DNA of 64,000 nt, taken from Echinometra lucunter. Lineage: Eukaryota > Echinodermata > Echinoidea > Camarodonta > Echinometridae. Position numbers and translations under genes: made by a program. The stretch spans positions 40,124,943-40,188,942 of the forward strand of contig CM057151.1 in assembly GCA_029962745.1 (NCBI GenBank), written 5' to 3'. Below are positions 44,377 through 56,776 of this stretch, piece after piece; within the stretch, counting starts at the first letter, position 1; the number at the start of each line of letters is the position of its first letter. The notes beneath the pieces are model-generated. The model was not told where the DNA came from. It was given only the letters and a program-made list of their open reading frames with translations, and did no database searches.

Positions 44377-44645
44377 GGCATGGGCGTCAACAGGAGGGGG
44401 GACGGGGTAACATGTCCCCCCACCCACTTTGAAAAGTGGGGGGGACATCATCATTTGTCCCCCCCCCCCCCCCACACTTTTTGGGGATCAGAAGTATTGA
44501 AGTATACAAAAGACCCTGTAAATATGCACCAAATTGCATTATTTCAAGCAAGAAATGCAAAAAGCTCCCTACCGTGGGAGGGGGACACCCCTCCCACACC
44601 CCCCCCCCCCCCCCCCCACTTTTCAGAACCGGTTGACGCCCTTGC
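44377..44645. mobile_element. C-rich inverted-repeat element with GGCATGGGCGTCAAC ends
   Basis: GGGCATGGGCGTCAAC at the left faces GGTTGACGCCCTTGC at the right, with CTAGG and CTTAGG just outside. The interior has GGGGGGACA/TGTCCCCCC palindromes and two long poly-C tracts. Related to 36713-36999. Confidence 0.55.
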
Positions 44646-44791
44646 TTAGGGGGAGGATCCAGGTCGGGTTGTCAAACAAGAAGGGGATTATGTTGAATTC
44701 CAGAAGGCCTATTCTTTCCAAGGGGCGGGCTAATTTTTAAATGGGATATGAAGGGCTGTCCCGGAGACTGTTTTAGAAGTATAGAGTTTTC

Positions 44792-44814
44792 TCTTCTTCT
44801 TCTTCTTCTTCTTT
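44792..44814. repeat. (TTC)n microsatellite at gap edge
   Basis: TTC triplets run into the N gap, as at 26968-26977. Confidence 0.9.
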
Positions 44815-45314
44815 NNNNNNNNNNNNNNNNNNNNNNNNNNNNNNNNNNNNNNNNNNNNNNNNNNNNNNNNNNNNNNNNNNNNNNNNNNNNNNNNNNNNNN
44901 NNNNNNNNNNNNNNNNNNNNNNNNNNNNNNNNNNNNNNNNNNNNNNNNNNNNNNNNNNNNNNNNNNNNNNNNNNNNNNNNNNNNNNNNNNNNNNNNNNNN
45001 NNNNNNNNNNNNNNNNNNNNNNNNNNNNNNNNNNNNNNNNNNNNNNNNNNNNNNNNNNNNNNNNNNNNNNNNNNNNNNNNNNNNNNNNNNNNNNNNNNNN
45101 NNNNNNNNNNNNNNNNNNNNNNNNNNNNNNNNNNNNNNNNNNNNNNNNNNNNNNNNNNNNNNNNNNNNNNNNNNNNNNNNNNNNNNNNNNNNNNNNNNNN
45201 NNNNNNNNNNNNNNNNNNNNNNNNNNNNNNNNNNNNNNNNNNNNNNNNNNNNNNNNNNNNNNNNNNNNNNNNNNNNNNNNNNNNNNNNNNNNNNNNNNNN
45301 NNNNNNNNNNNNNN
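44815..45314. other. assembly gap, exactly 500 N
   Basis: 500 undetermined bases, same length as the gap at 26978-27477 and again next to a TTC run. Confidence 0.99.
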
Positions 45315-45349
45315 TTACATGTAATTCTCCCATCAACGCTTCAATCATT

Positions 45350-45397
45350 GTGCTCTCTCTCTATCTCTCTCTCTCTCTCAGTTCTCTCTCCTTTTTT
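45350..45397. repeat. (CT)n microsatellite
   Basis: CTCTCTAT and CTCTC repeats right after the gap. Confidence 0.85.
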
Positions 45398-46717
45398 TCT
45401 TTCAAAACTTCCGGATTTATTGTGTTCTGTCCAGCTGCTTCTGATATGATCTTGGTACGTCGTACCACCGCACATTCACAACTTACTTCCGCGTTCGACC
45501 AAGCGCCAGCAAGTTTCATTAACTGCATTTAATTTCAGATAAACTTGTTTCACTCTTTCGTACTGTATGATTACTTTGGTACTGTCGACATTCCGCACTC
45601 ATAAATGAATTTGGACCTCCGAATTTCCTAGATCTTTTTTACCTAATCCATTCCTGGCAGCTACATGATGACAAAGTTTTTGGACAATTTCTGGGTGAGT
45701 TAATTCGCATCGGCCCTGTGTGTATTAAAAGCTGTGCCTGTTTCACCGGTTTATTTAGTAGCTTTGGTCGATTGAGCACGGGAGTATGGCAATTCGCAGC
45801 GCTCTTCCAACGCTTAAGTTCGGGCACAGGTTGTTGACTGTGCTCGGTAGATTTTATTGCCGGTGTCAAGTTGTGTAAATTATGCCGTTGGTATTTTAAT
45901 ACCAAAGGGTATGTGCACATTTACTACTTGAAACTAGTAAGAATTTCTCTTCAGTACATCGAGTAGTCGGCAATATCGTGTTTCACTTTCAGGCCCCACC
46001 TTTAATATAGATCTAGATCTAGATATAGTTTGAATGTGGGGCTGATTCCCACACGAAGTACATTTCAATAGTTGATCAGTCATGAAACTCACTCTTACAT
46101 TTTTACATTTTCTGTCACTAATAGATATACTCCTGTTTACGGCCCCACCAAGCGGGATTATGATATCATTATCACAGTAGTGGGGCTGATGGGCTGATGG
46201 GATACCAGCACTTCAACTTGGGGGGGGGGGGGGGCATAAGGAAGTCTTACCAAAAGATTTGAAAAAAAAATACCCATCACTCCATCAGACATTTGGGAGG
46301 TATCTAGAGCTACATGTAGAAGGCAGTCTATGATTCTGACAGTAGGGGATCATAATAAAATGTAAATCGTTCATATTCTAGAAAATGAAACCAGCTCTGG
46401 CCATATGAGTTTAGTCATGAATGTACTTCATCATCATAAATTTTGCAGTTGTCTTTAGATGCACCAAATGGCAACATTAAGAGACAAAGCCTCTTTATTA
46501 TTTGCAGATGAATGGTGACCGTGAAATTAATAGGCCATTATCATAATTGTTATTAACGTGTAGTTCGCATAATGGCTCAGGTTAATTACATACATGTACA
46601 CGTACTAGTACATGTATATGTGTAGCTGGTAAGTTATTTCTACTGATGGTCATGTTTATTACCATCTGGTTTTGAGCTCTGAGACGGAGGGAGAGAGTCT
46701 GGATTTTTGTCAACAGA
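45398..46717. other. no confirmed gene; TACATGTA motifs begin
   Basis: A 93-residue minus-strand ORF (45639-45920) has mixed composition but no domain I recognise. AGATCTAGATCTAGATAT lies near 46011. Poly-G at about 46221-46234. TACATGTA and CATGTACA motifs become frequent from about 46300. Confidence 0.45.
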
Positions 46718-47120
46718 GGTGGTATTCTGAAAACGTTCTTATCTTTGTTCTTATCTTTTTTCTTATCTTACCGACATAAGATAACGCTAAAATCATTGTA
46801 AGTTGGTATTCTGAAAATCATTTTAGTGTGATCTTATCTCTGTAAGGACCGCCTTTTTCTTATCTTTAACATGCCCTTTTTTTGAGACATTACCAATCAA
46901 AACAGACTTTATATAGGTAGTTTATCTTAAGCGCATATGTACATGTAAATCAGCATTATGCGCCATTAGTACCAGTTATTACGCACACTAGGCGCTTAGC
47001 GCAGGCTGCAAAGATACATGAAAAGATAAGAAAAAGATAAGAACGTTTTCAGAATACCAATTTGTGATCGTGACGCAGATAAGATCATATTTGAGATAAG
47101 AGCGTTTTCAGAATACCACC
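46718..47120. mobile_element. MITE with GGTGGTATTCTGAAAACG ends
   Basis: The TIRs GGTGGTATTCTGAAAACGTT and the inverse of GAGCGTTTTCAGAATACCACC bound about 403 bp. Related motifs GGTATTCTGAAAA and TTTTCAGAATACC occur again inside (46804 and 47047) together with AAGATAAGA/TCTTATCTT repeats in both orientations, so it is a layered palindrome. No coding capacity or clear target duplication. Confidence 0.65.
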
Positions 47121-47640
47121 CCTGGTAGTTAGAGGAATAACAACAGTTACCGAATTTATTTCATGATTCTTTGTTATTTATTTTTCTTTTCTGAAAAAAA
47201 AGAAAGATTATTTTCATATACCAATTAATAGTACAAAAAAAATGAAAAAAAATTGAAATAAAGGAGAGGAATGAAAATATGAAAAGAAATTATCAATAAA
47301 GCAGTGTATTTTATTTAGTATTATGATCTGTTATGAATGTTAATCAATTACAATCTTATCACAATCAATTACAATCTTAAATATCTTTAGGCACATTTTC
47401 AAACTTTTAACATGAATTTTTTGGAAAACAACTAATATTCATGGTGGTAGATATGAAATTTATCAGAATCAAAGGAGAGATTAGACACAAGCTGTCATTT
47501 AGTGGTTTTCTATTTTTGATTTAAAAACTTTTAAAACTTGAATTTAATAAAAAATCTTACACCAATAAATGTAATTTTTGAATAAAGTAAGAGTGTATCT
47601 CCAATTACAAAGCATAATGAATTCAGGACAAGGCCCTCAC
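47121..47640. other. no gene seen
   Basis: Very AT-rich, with CAATTACAATCTTA repeated twice near 47346-47380. Confidence 0.6.
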
Positions 47641-47642
47641 TG

Positions 47643-47744
47643 AGGGCTGATCCTGCCGAACTCCCGAACTTAGCCTTTGAGTTCGGTTCGGAAGTGCCAT
47701 GTTTGGCGAACTTCCGTTCGGTTCGGCGGTTCGGTAACAGCCCT
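47643..47744. mobile_element. short inverted-repeat element with AGGGCTG ends
   Basis: GAGGGCTGATCCTGCCGAAC at the left faces GTTCGGTAACAGCCCT at the right, and GTTCGG/CCGAAC motifs recur between them. hAT-like in style; about 100 bp. Confidence 0.4.
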
Positions 47745-47923
47745 AAGGGAGATGAATTTTATATGATACTTGTGGAACAAGGTAACAGAGTAGAGGATTA
47801 CATGTTAATGTATATGATCTTTTGGCATTGCTTTTTTTCTCTCTTTTTTTTTTTGTGTGTGTGTGTATGTTACAACTGCATTCAATCTGGGGATTGAGAG
47901 AGGGATATGTGTACATGTACATG

Positions 47924-48910
47924 TACATATTATGGCAGCAATAATGAAATCAACATGAAATTGCCATTTTAAATTAAACACAACAGTGGCAAGCTACAAT
48001 ATACATGTACATACTCTTCTACAAGTGATATTACTAAACAGAACTAATGACTCATGATTATTCAAAAGTGAAAGTATTATGACTTATGAGACCAACATTA
48101 CTTAAATTAAGAAACACCTGTACAATAAACTGTGTGACTGAAGAGATTAAAGATAAAAATTTCCATTTTTAAGCCAATTAAATAAGTGTATTTACTTGTG
48201 TACGTGTACATGTATATATGAGAACATATGAGAATATAGGGCTAGGGAATGTACATTGTACATATTATTGCAGCAATAATGAAATCAACATAAAATTGCC
48301 ATTTTAAATTAAACACAACAGTGGCAAGCTACAATATACATGTACATACTCTTCTACAAGTGGTATTACTAAACAGAACTAATGACTCATGATTATTCAA
48401 AAGTGAAAGTATTATGACTTATGAGACCAACATTACTTAAATTAAGAAACACCTGTACAATAAACTGTGTGACTGAAGAGATTAAAGATAAAAATTTTTA
48501 AGCCAATTAAATAAGTGTATTTACTTGTGTACGTGTACATTATATGAGAATATAGGGCTAGGGAATGTACATATTATTGCAGCAATAATGAAATCAACAT
48601 GAAATTGCCATTTTAAATTAAACACAACAGTGGCAAGCTACAATAAACATGTACATACTCTTCTACAAGTGGTATTACTAAACAGAACTAATGACTCATG
48701 ATTATTCAAAAGTGAAAGTATTATGACTTATGAGACCAACATTACTTAAATTAAGAAACACCTGTACATGTTAAGTTATAAACTATGTGACTGAAGAGAG
48801 ATTAAAGATATAAATTTTCCATTTTTAAGCCAATTAAATAAGTGTATTTACTTGTGTACGCGTACATGTATATATGAGAACATATGAGAATATAGGGCTA
48901 GGGAATATAT
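47924..48910 (+). repeat. three tandem units of about 310-335 bp
   Basis: Units begin at about 47924, 48260 and 48570 with CATATTATTGCAGCAATAAT, and contain GCCATTTTAAATTAAACAC, GTGGCAAGCTACAATA, CTTCTACAAGTG, GACTCATGATTATTC and GGGCTAGGGAATGTACAT. They differ mostly by indels at TACATGTA runs. Non-coding. Looks like a young tandem or satellite-type array. Confidence 0.9.
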
Positions 48911-49995
48911 GAGACGCTATGAATATACATGTATATTCACGACCCTGACCATGGGAGCAAGTTAGTAATTATACATTGTATGACACCCTGACTAGAGCCA
49001 ATTATAATGAAAAGGATAGTGTGGGGATTGTTTACAATGCCACGTGTGGCATGTGATTTGTTAAGTCCATTGCTGTTATAAGCTGTTTCCTTTTTCTAAT
49101 CATTCATTAAAATGAGATTGCACAACTTACCTCTTCATACACATACATGTACAGTGTAGTAAGTCAGGTTTCGCCTGCTGCAGCGTTTACAGTACTTTCA
49201 AAATTGTGATGCTTATGAATGGGAATATACTATAGTGCATTATCGGACAAAACCTTGAGAATACTTGTTTTTGTAGGATTTAGTCGATTCTCCTGAGAAA
49301 GTTTCAGCGTAAATTGGCAACTTTCATTTTCTATTTTAGTACATGTATTAGCATGGTTCTCGCCAGTACCGGTACATAACACCCATGGTTCCAATACCAT
49401 GTGTAAAGGGTTTCAGACAAGGAAGAACCATGTGTGAAATTGCTGCTCCATGCATGGCAACAAGGGTAAAAAAATATTGGAGTATATATTTCTAACAATA
49501 ATGATAAATGTCACAAATTGTTTTGATTTTTGGTCATATATTTTTACTTTTATGCCATTAGTAGACAACTCCTGCTTACCAAGAAGTATTTTTCATCCTT
49601 TTACTATAGCATATACATGTACTACCGCCACACCTAACTTCAAGTGTTATTCCGTAAAACTTCCGAAACTTCCACGCTTTGCACAGAGTGGGAACCGTGT
49701 GTGGATTTTTTTCTAATGAGAACCCTGTGTATTTATATGAACCGCAACTTACATGGAATACATGTACTGATGTTGACATTACTGCCTACAATGTATATGT
49801 AGGAACTGCCTGACTGAATATCATTATGCATTATGCAATACTCTGACTTCATATGACTTGAGAAGTGTTTTTGGAATGCTTAGTTCTTTTGAAACCGAGA
49901 AATGTACATGTAATTCTACTCCTTACATATGAGTTGATTGTGATGCAACACATACATGTAACTTGTACCCATACACAGTGAGCAGAATCAGCAGA
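48911..49995. other. no gene seen; TACATGTA-rich
   Basis: AT-rich with many ACATGTAC-type motifs. The 88-residue plus and 67-residue minus ORFs near 49450-49779 overlap and show no domain. AACCATG and CATGGTT motifs around 49350-49430 hint at an eroded palindrome. Confidence 0.5.
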
Positions 49996-50003
49996 TTAAC
50001 CAT

Positions 50004-50296
50004 TTTTTCGCCATTTGTAGCCGTTTTTGCTCTTTTATAGCTGTTTTGTACCATTTTGTAGCCCTATTGAAAACGGCTACAAAACGGCGAAAAAACTGCA
50101 AAACGGGAGCGTTTCATGAAGAGTTTTGTCGGTGATTTTCACTGACTAATTTGCTTTCAGTCAATCAGATGCGAGGATTTTCAGTGGCTTATAACATTTG
50201 TTGTGATTTTCACCGACAAAACTCTTCATGAAATGCTCCCCTGTTTCCCCATTGGAAATAACACAGTAAACGGCTACAAAACGGCGAAAATACTGC
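50004..50296. mobile_element. inverted-repeat element with TTTTCGCC/GTAGCCGTTT arms, host of a nested MITE
   Basis: TTTTTCGCCATTTGTAGCCG at the left, then TTTTGTAGCC and GGCTACAAAACGGCGAAAA near 50068-50095, and AAACGGCTACAAAACGGCGA again at 50270-50290. The CAGGGGAGCG-type MITE at 50105-50243 sits between these arms. Confidence 0.55.
50105..50243 (+). mobile_element. CAGGGGAGCGTTTCATGAA MITE, copy 4
   Basis: GGGAGCGTTTCATGAA at the left (CAG lost) and TTCATGAAATGCTCCCCTG at the right, with the family core AATCAGATGCGAGGATTTTC in plus orientation. Nested in the element at 50004-50296. Confidence 0.75.
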
Positions 50297-50990
50297 ACTT
50301 TGCAAATTTTGTTCACTTTTGAGACTGAGAGTATACAAACTTGCATTATTTTTCTGTAGATATACTTACACATGTAAGCTCATGGTTTGTGGCATGGAAC
50401 CCCTAACAAGCAGAGTTACATGTAAATGTCTTATCAAGGTGATTGGTACCCTTCAACTCAATGAAAGAAATCATTAGTCTTGGACTGGATGGCCTCTGTA
50501 TTAAACCTGTGGGAATGAAAGAAATCATTAGTCATTGGGTTATACCGTACATGTACATGTAGATATCAGACTATATCAGTAAATGGATCATTACATCTCC
50601 CAAGTCTGTGCAGAAAAATGTAACATATTAAAAATATATTGCAAATTATATGAAAGTTAATAATTATATCCTTGGTGAGCTTGAATGCACTTTGATTTCA
50701 TACCATTTGATCTGTTACTACTTCATTATGAATTAGGGCAGTGATGTCTGCCCTGACTTGTTCTTGAAATCTGATATTCCCAATAAACTTTTAATTTTAT
50801 GGCTACATGTACCTTGGAAAGTTGACAAATTTTGTTCACAATTAATGCCAGAATGAGATTTGTTTGGTGAATGTACAAAACCTGTTCGAATCACAGGGTT
50901 TTGAAGCATCTTTGAAAGTGCAATACCCTCCCCAGCATTCATTACAGCCACCTGCCACCTAATGGAGAGTTCTTTCTCAGGCAGATCCAG
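50297..50990. other. no gene seen
   Basis: AT-rich, with GAATGAAAGAAATCATTAGTC-like sequence repeated at 50458 and 50513. Confidence 0.55.
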
Positions 50991-50997
50991 GAGAAAC

Positions 50998-51112
50998 TCT
51001 CCCCTCCCCCTTCCTCCCCTCCCCTCCCCCTTCCTCCCCTCCCCTCCCCCTCTCCTCCCCTCCCCTCCCCCTCTCCTCCCCTCTCCCCTTTCCTCCCCTC
51101 CCCCTTCCCTGC
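50998..51112. repeat. CCCCTCCCCT minisatellite
   Basis: About 10 tandem CTCCCCTCCC variants. Pro/Ser- and Gly/Glu-rich ORFs on the two strands are artefacts. Confidence 0.95.
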
Positions 51113-51399
51113 AGAAAAAGACCTCCTACATGTACAGTACATGTAGAGGCTTCTTCGACAGCCCTTTCAATTAGAGACAATTTTGAACTATTGTTTGCAG
51201 GAAGAAGCATTCAGAGAAATAAAAGAATAACCTATTCCTAAAAGACCCCCCCCCCCTCCATGCACACACAAAAATCAATATTTGCGATCTTTTTGTAGAC
51301 TTTGGTATTATTAGTTATTGAGCTCACTATACATGTATTAAAATAGAAATGTCATAAGATTAAAATGCGTTATGAAATCCTGTGAAACCATCCCAAACC

Positions 51400-51618
51400 T
51401 TCCCATTTGCTTGCAGTACAGTACAATTTGTCTGTCATTATAAGATGAATTCCAGGGGGCTAGCTGGCTGTGACAATTTTCCCCCTGCAAGTCTTGCTAC
51501 AATCTGTGTCCATCCGAAGGCTGCAATGACGCACTCGGCTCACACCGCAAGAACCTCACTCTTGCTGACAGATTGCAGTTGGGCTCCTGACGCGCCGTAA
51601 CCACCGCTGCCCCCCTAA
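51400..51618 (-). other. GC-richer patch, possible exon
   Basis: This patch is markedly less AT-rich and more CpG-containing than its surroundings. On the minus strand a splice-acceptor-like TTTCTATTTTTAG precedes GGGGGGCAGCGGTGG, and an open frame gives GGSGGYGASGAQLQSVSKSE before a stop; a donor-like GTGAGG also follows. A plus-strand 72-residue ORF overlaps it. I recognise no family. It may be an exon of a gene extending beyond the window, or nothing. Confidence 0.25.
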
Positions 51619-52555
51619 AAATAGAAACCGGAGGAATACATAAATTAGATGATTTAAGCAGAACATAATTGGATCATATCCATGGATCTTGAAGGTCCTA
51701 AACTTAGCCAACAGTCATGCTATTCTTAGCTGCAATCCTGTTAATCTCAAGAAGCACTGCCCACAGATTTGGAACAAATTTAGGTTGTCACCACAACTTA
51801 TATACCCACATGTACCTAACTATAGAATAAAAATACACATGAATGATCATGAAGGCAAATTGCCTTGAAAGCAATATGTTGTGGCATTATAGTTTACGTT
51901 ACTTACCTGTTTAATAATGATGAAGTAATTCACCTGTATTCCATTTATTTACTGCAAGCTTGTTACAAAACATGCATAATAAAGATATTGTATGCAAATG
52001 TCATTATATTAAGGGAAGTGACAAATTTCTGTCATCTGCAGTTTACACTGATTGATAAACTTAATTAAAATGTTTCATCACCACTCCTATGTTTTGGCAA
52101 TTACAGTATTATTACTGTGGACTGCCAGAAAAACGAAGGTGCATATTATATAACATTTGGACATGGTAGAAATATAAAGTGCATGTACAGTTAAATTTTT
52201 GCATACATCATGATTGTGATTTACACTGTAAGATTTTTTTTAAAGGACCTGTAAAGTTTGAGAAGAATGGACAGTGCTTTAATTAAAATAACTGACAGTT
52301 TTTGAATGGAATAAGAATGATATGAATTCTGTAATTTGTTCCTGTACATATAGTTAAAAGTTAAAACAAATCTATTCTGATCAATGAGAGCTTTATTTTT
52401 TGAGTAACATCTGATGAAATGTATTTGTATTCATTCTAAGGAAATTCACGAGAAGCCACAAAGGATGTAATGTTTCTAAGAGTCTCTGGTTTTGAGTAGC
52501 CGTAAGTTGGTGCAGTTGTAAATACATCACAATAAGGGTCAGTTCACTGTTGCTT
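51619..52555. other. no gene seen
   Basis: AT-rich sequence with no supported ORF or TIR pair. Confidence 0.55.
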
Positions 52556-52645
52556 TAATAGGGTCGTGAGTTCGATTCCCACTATTGTGTGGATTCAGTA
52601 CGTGTATGTCCTTTAAGACATTTAATCTACCTTAAACATATTTTT
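52545..52645 (+). mobile_element. tRNA-derived SINE fragment
   Basis: B-box GAGTTCGATTCCCAC at about 52567-52581 is followed by GTATGTCCTTTAAGACATTTAATCTACC, the same type of post-tRNA sequence as at 9873-9910. The A-box is not clear. Confidence 0.45.
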
Positions 52646-54970
52646 GCAATTACAGGTCAGGGTTTAGTACTCAAAATCAAGTACATGTCAACTTTGATAT
52701 TCATAAATGATTGAAAAACTTATTCTTACTTTCATTAAGAATGGTACTAACAACGGTATATTCTTCCTTTAGACCAATCTTTTTGAAAAAAAAATGTTTA
52801 CTGCAGCCATATTCTAATGGGACGTAAGTAGCATTCATGCACAGAGTCACATATCAGTGGTTGAAATTATTTGGGCTCTATCATTTAAAAAAAGTACAAA
52901 GGCAACAGTCGTATTATATGAAAGAAAAATAAACCCATATTTTTAAAATGTATAATTGGAAACATATTTGTGGTTTTGGGGTGTTCAGATAACATTAATT
53001 TAGTCCATACGGCTAACATTACACAAAGATGTACCCAAAAGGAACTACATGTAAAACAATACCAAAATGCTGCCAACCTGCTTGTGCACATTAATACAGG
53101 TTCTTTAGGTTCTAGGTGCAAAAAAAAATACACTCACAGTTGTTCACAGATAAGCAAGTTGATGTTAACATGATTCTTAGTACAAAAGTGTGATTTCTAT
53201 TAAAAATTTTTGTAAAAATAACCCTGAAACAATTTCCATGTCTCACAAACCCCTAATTGGATGTGCATCCATATCTGATTGTGTGTATTAAGGTCGTTTC
53301 ATTTTATCACATGTTGCATTCGCGAGATGGGCAACACTATTAGAGTTCCGTATCAGTGCACATATACAGTTAGCACGTAGTTCATTTTGAACATTCTGTG
53401 TAAGTTGTCTTTATGCCGTATAACCTATGTGCGTTCAGATTCATGCAAATTATGCAAATTGCTCAAAGTTGCTGTTTGGGCAACCAAGCTGAAAATATTC
53501 ATAGGATCATATATCAGCCAAAAAACTTTGAACAGACAGAACTTTTCTAGGTTACACTGTTAGCTAAAAAGGACTGTCAAACCGACTACATCCAAGTTCT
53601 CTAAAAAGAAGTGGTACATGTTGCTTGAGTTACAGGTGACACATTCACGTCATGTTTTCACCTCAATTTCTTGGCACTATAAACAGCAAAGCAACAAGAA
53701 CTTTGAACTATTTTTGCCAAATGGAGAGGACATTCACAGGCTTATTCATCCTTACCCCTTTGTTCAGACAGGCAAAAATCAGGAGGTGCTACAATGTAGT
53801 TTTCCTGAAGGTTTGTTTTTTGTGAAGGTCTATAATTCCAAAGATTCCAAATTCTGAAACACAATTTTTCCAGAACAAGGTGTTCAAAATTCCAAAAATA
53901 ACACGGGGTTTATTATCCCCAGTAGTATCTTACCAAAAAAAAAAAAAAAAAACCCTTCAGGTAAACACCCTTTAGAATTACTGTAAGAACCTTCAGAAAA
54001 ACAAACTTTTTGAATTGTTCGAAAAAAGTTAACCCAAAATTCATCGAAAGAGTATGCTGTAAAGCTGTCCATAAAAAAATGTTGAAAAAGTGGTGTACAG
54101 TTTGATTAAACATTGTACTTTCATAAGGAAATAGAAATTCCTTGAAAATTTACATTGTACATGTACATGTAGGTGCTTGGCTGGAATGCTCTAGAGCACT
54201 GGGAGACCCAAGAGGTGTAATAGCCACTACTTAAATATAAGGCCTCCCTTAACCCCACCGATAGTCCGGGACTAAGCAAAATTTTGCCAGTGTAAAAAGG
54301 GTTTAATAGTACTGGTTATGGCTACTGGTAGTAGTATACATGGTAGTAGGATAAAATAAGGGTTTTTTTGGCGTTTACAGTAGAAGGGGTCCCCTTCTAG
54401 AGTGAGCATTGCATTGATCATCTTAAAAATGGCAAGCAGACACTGAATGTATTGTACACTGTATTTGATGAAATGAGTTCACATTATGCAGTATTTCTTA
54501 TACAATACATTTACATGCATGTCTTTTTCACTGTATAAAGTTAATTGTGCGTAGGAGTTTTGTGCAAACTTCTTCTAGTATGAATGACCCATCAATATGA
54601 GGGGCGGGTATACAAGGAGAGAGGGGCATGTCTGTGTATCATCATCAGGACAGCCAGTATCACCGTCATGTTTGCTATGTTGCTGGGAAGCTTCATGAAC
54701 CCTAATTAGATTGAGAGCGTGAACGTTGACAGGATTTCTGCAATCGTTTCAAAGATAAGCCAAAGGAGCGTTACATTGGTGTTGCATGAGACATACTGTA
54801 TCTACACGTTCTTTTGAAGGTTAAAAACACCTCGTATCACATTAGTAGGCCCCTCTGATTGAAGAGTCATGTGATCTAGGTGTATGCCAAGAAAGGTGGA
54901 ACTTTTAAAGCAGTGCATTCAAGTTTCAAGAAATTTGATCAGTGGCTACAAAATTAAGGAGGGTTGTTGT
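52646..54970. other. no gene seen
   Basis: AT-rich, poly-A at 53934-53952, scattered TACATGTA motifs. Small ORFs at 52885-53173, 53618-53857 and 53884-54113 lack domains. Confidence 0.5.
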
Positions 54971-54975
54971 CAGGT

Positions 54976-55440
54976 GCCTGTTATCGGGGGGGGGGGGGGG
55001 GGGGGGGGGCAGAGCCAAAAATTTCCTGGTAACTCAGTCTAGAATCAGTCGCGTAGCTAGGATTTCATTTTTGGGGGCGGTAGTGAGCACATGCGAAGCG
55101 TGCGAATCACTTACTGAGCATGCAAAGCGCGCTCCCTAGGGGGAAGATGCAGGGAGGAGGGTGCAGGGAGGGGGGAGTTTCCCCGAAGTGCGTAAGCTCC
55201 GACGTTTCTTTGAATTGTTCCTTGTTTTCTCCCACCCTTCTTACGCTCTCTGCCTGTTATCGGGGGGGGGGGGGGGGGGCAGAGCCAAAATTTCCTGGTA
55301 ATTAGGTCTAGATTCAGTGGCATAAATAGGATTTCATTTCTGGGGGCGCGGCAGTGAGCACGCGAAGAGTGCGAATCACTGAGCACATGAAGCGTGCTCC
55401 CTAGGGGGGTGGGTGCAGGGAGTTCCGGGGTTTTGGTACT
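54976..55440 (+). repeat. 276-bp direct repeat with poly-G
   Basis: GCCTGTTATCGGGG, a poly-G run, CAGAGCCAAAA, TTTCCTGGTAA, AGGATTTCATTT, GTGAGCAC, GCGTGCTCCCTAGGG occur at 54976 and again from 55252. Each unit carries the hAT-like start CAGTSGCRTA followed by AGGATTTCATTT. Confidence 0.8.
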
Positions 55441-55706
55441 AAATTCTCCCTCATTTCTTTTGTTTCCCTTTTCTTTCTTCTATTTTTCCCTTTCCCTCTT
55501 TTCTTTCCATCTCTCTTCTTCTTCTTCTCTTTTCTTCTTTCTTTCCCTTTTCTTTTTTTTCCCCTTTCCCTCTCTCTTCTTTCTCCTTTTCTTCTTCTTT
55601 CCCTTTCTCCCTTCCTTTTTCTTCCTTTTTTCCCGGTGGTTTGGTGGATTTTCCCATTGAAATTCTTCAGGGGGGCACTCTGCTCCCCGTGGCTGTTATG
55701 CCACTG
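55315..55706. mobile_element. hAT-like non-autonomous element
   Basis: CAGTGGCATAAATAGGATTT at the left and GCTGTTATGCCACTG at the right form short inverted ends typical of hAT. The interior is a CT-rich tract (55440-55640) and a GGGGGGCACTC motif near the right end. No 8-bp target duplication is obvious. Confidence 0.5.
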
Positions 55707-56770
55707 GTTGTTGTTCATTTTTGATAAAGATATTGAAATTAATTATGAATGATTTTGAAACTGCTAAAGAGGTCATTTGCACTTTAAAAAAAAGTAATTT
55801 GGAAGCAATGCCTTAGCAATCAATATCTTATGTGCATTTATACATGTACATGAATGTGTGATGTCCATTTACACACATTTTGACAAAGTTAATGTTTTGT
55901 TTTTAATCATGTCGTTATCTTCACCTACTCACCTTGAAATTTAAATCACATAATTTACTACTACCATTCTACAAGGATGCATTTAAAATGGAGCAAAAAA
56001 CAGTTTTCAGTGATTTTAACTTGAAACCTTGAGGTATATGTTGTATTATTATTGAAGAGGATGTGGGTTAAGTTCCTGGTCTCTCACCCAAGGATATTTC
56101 ACCGCATCACATATATCCTCTAACATATCACATATATCCTCTATTCGTGGATGAAGGCTCCTGATTTCAGGAGGGACATTCCCCTCATAATGATTTGATT
56201 TAAAGAGCAGAAAAAATGAGGAACAAAGAAGTGAAAGTTTGAGTGAAATCCAGTGCCGAATAAGAAAGTTATGAGTAGTTTGATCAACCATCACTTGGTA
56301 ACTAAGTGACGTACCATGCGAGTCCAACTCTCATTCACTCTGTACTGCAAATTCCCTGCATTCCCGTTTTCATGGATGTTGATGAAGAAAACAAACATTT
56401 TCAAAGAGGGAGATAAAGCTGAATAAAATATCTAGGGCACGGACAAGACCAGTTACAAATGTACACTGTATTTCTTACAGAGAAATTTGAAATGGATGAG
56501 ATGCATTTACATGTACTCAGCCAAAGTCGCGTGCTGGAGTTAATTTTCACTTTAAAAATTCTTCATGCTTGTTCTATCGATACAGGTAGGTCCTTGTATC
56601 AGATTTTTATCAGCGGTCAGTAATTTGCTGCTTTCCTATTTACTGTTTGTATGTATTTAGGCCAACTTAATGCCAGAAATTCACTTCCCGTTTAGTAGAT
56701 AAAGATCTTTTGATTTAAGGAAATAAAGCCTCCAAATCATCATCCAAGCATTGTACAATCCGGTTACAAG
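55707..56770. other. no gene seen
   Basis: AT-rich. A 92-residue minus-strand ORF (56049-56327) includes CATATATCCTCTAACATATC-type repeats and shows no domain. Confidence 0.5.
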
Positions 56771-56776
56771 TATTAG

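Noticed and set aside
44748..45449. 233-residue ORF spanning the second gap
   Set aside because: It is open only because N codons cannot be stops.
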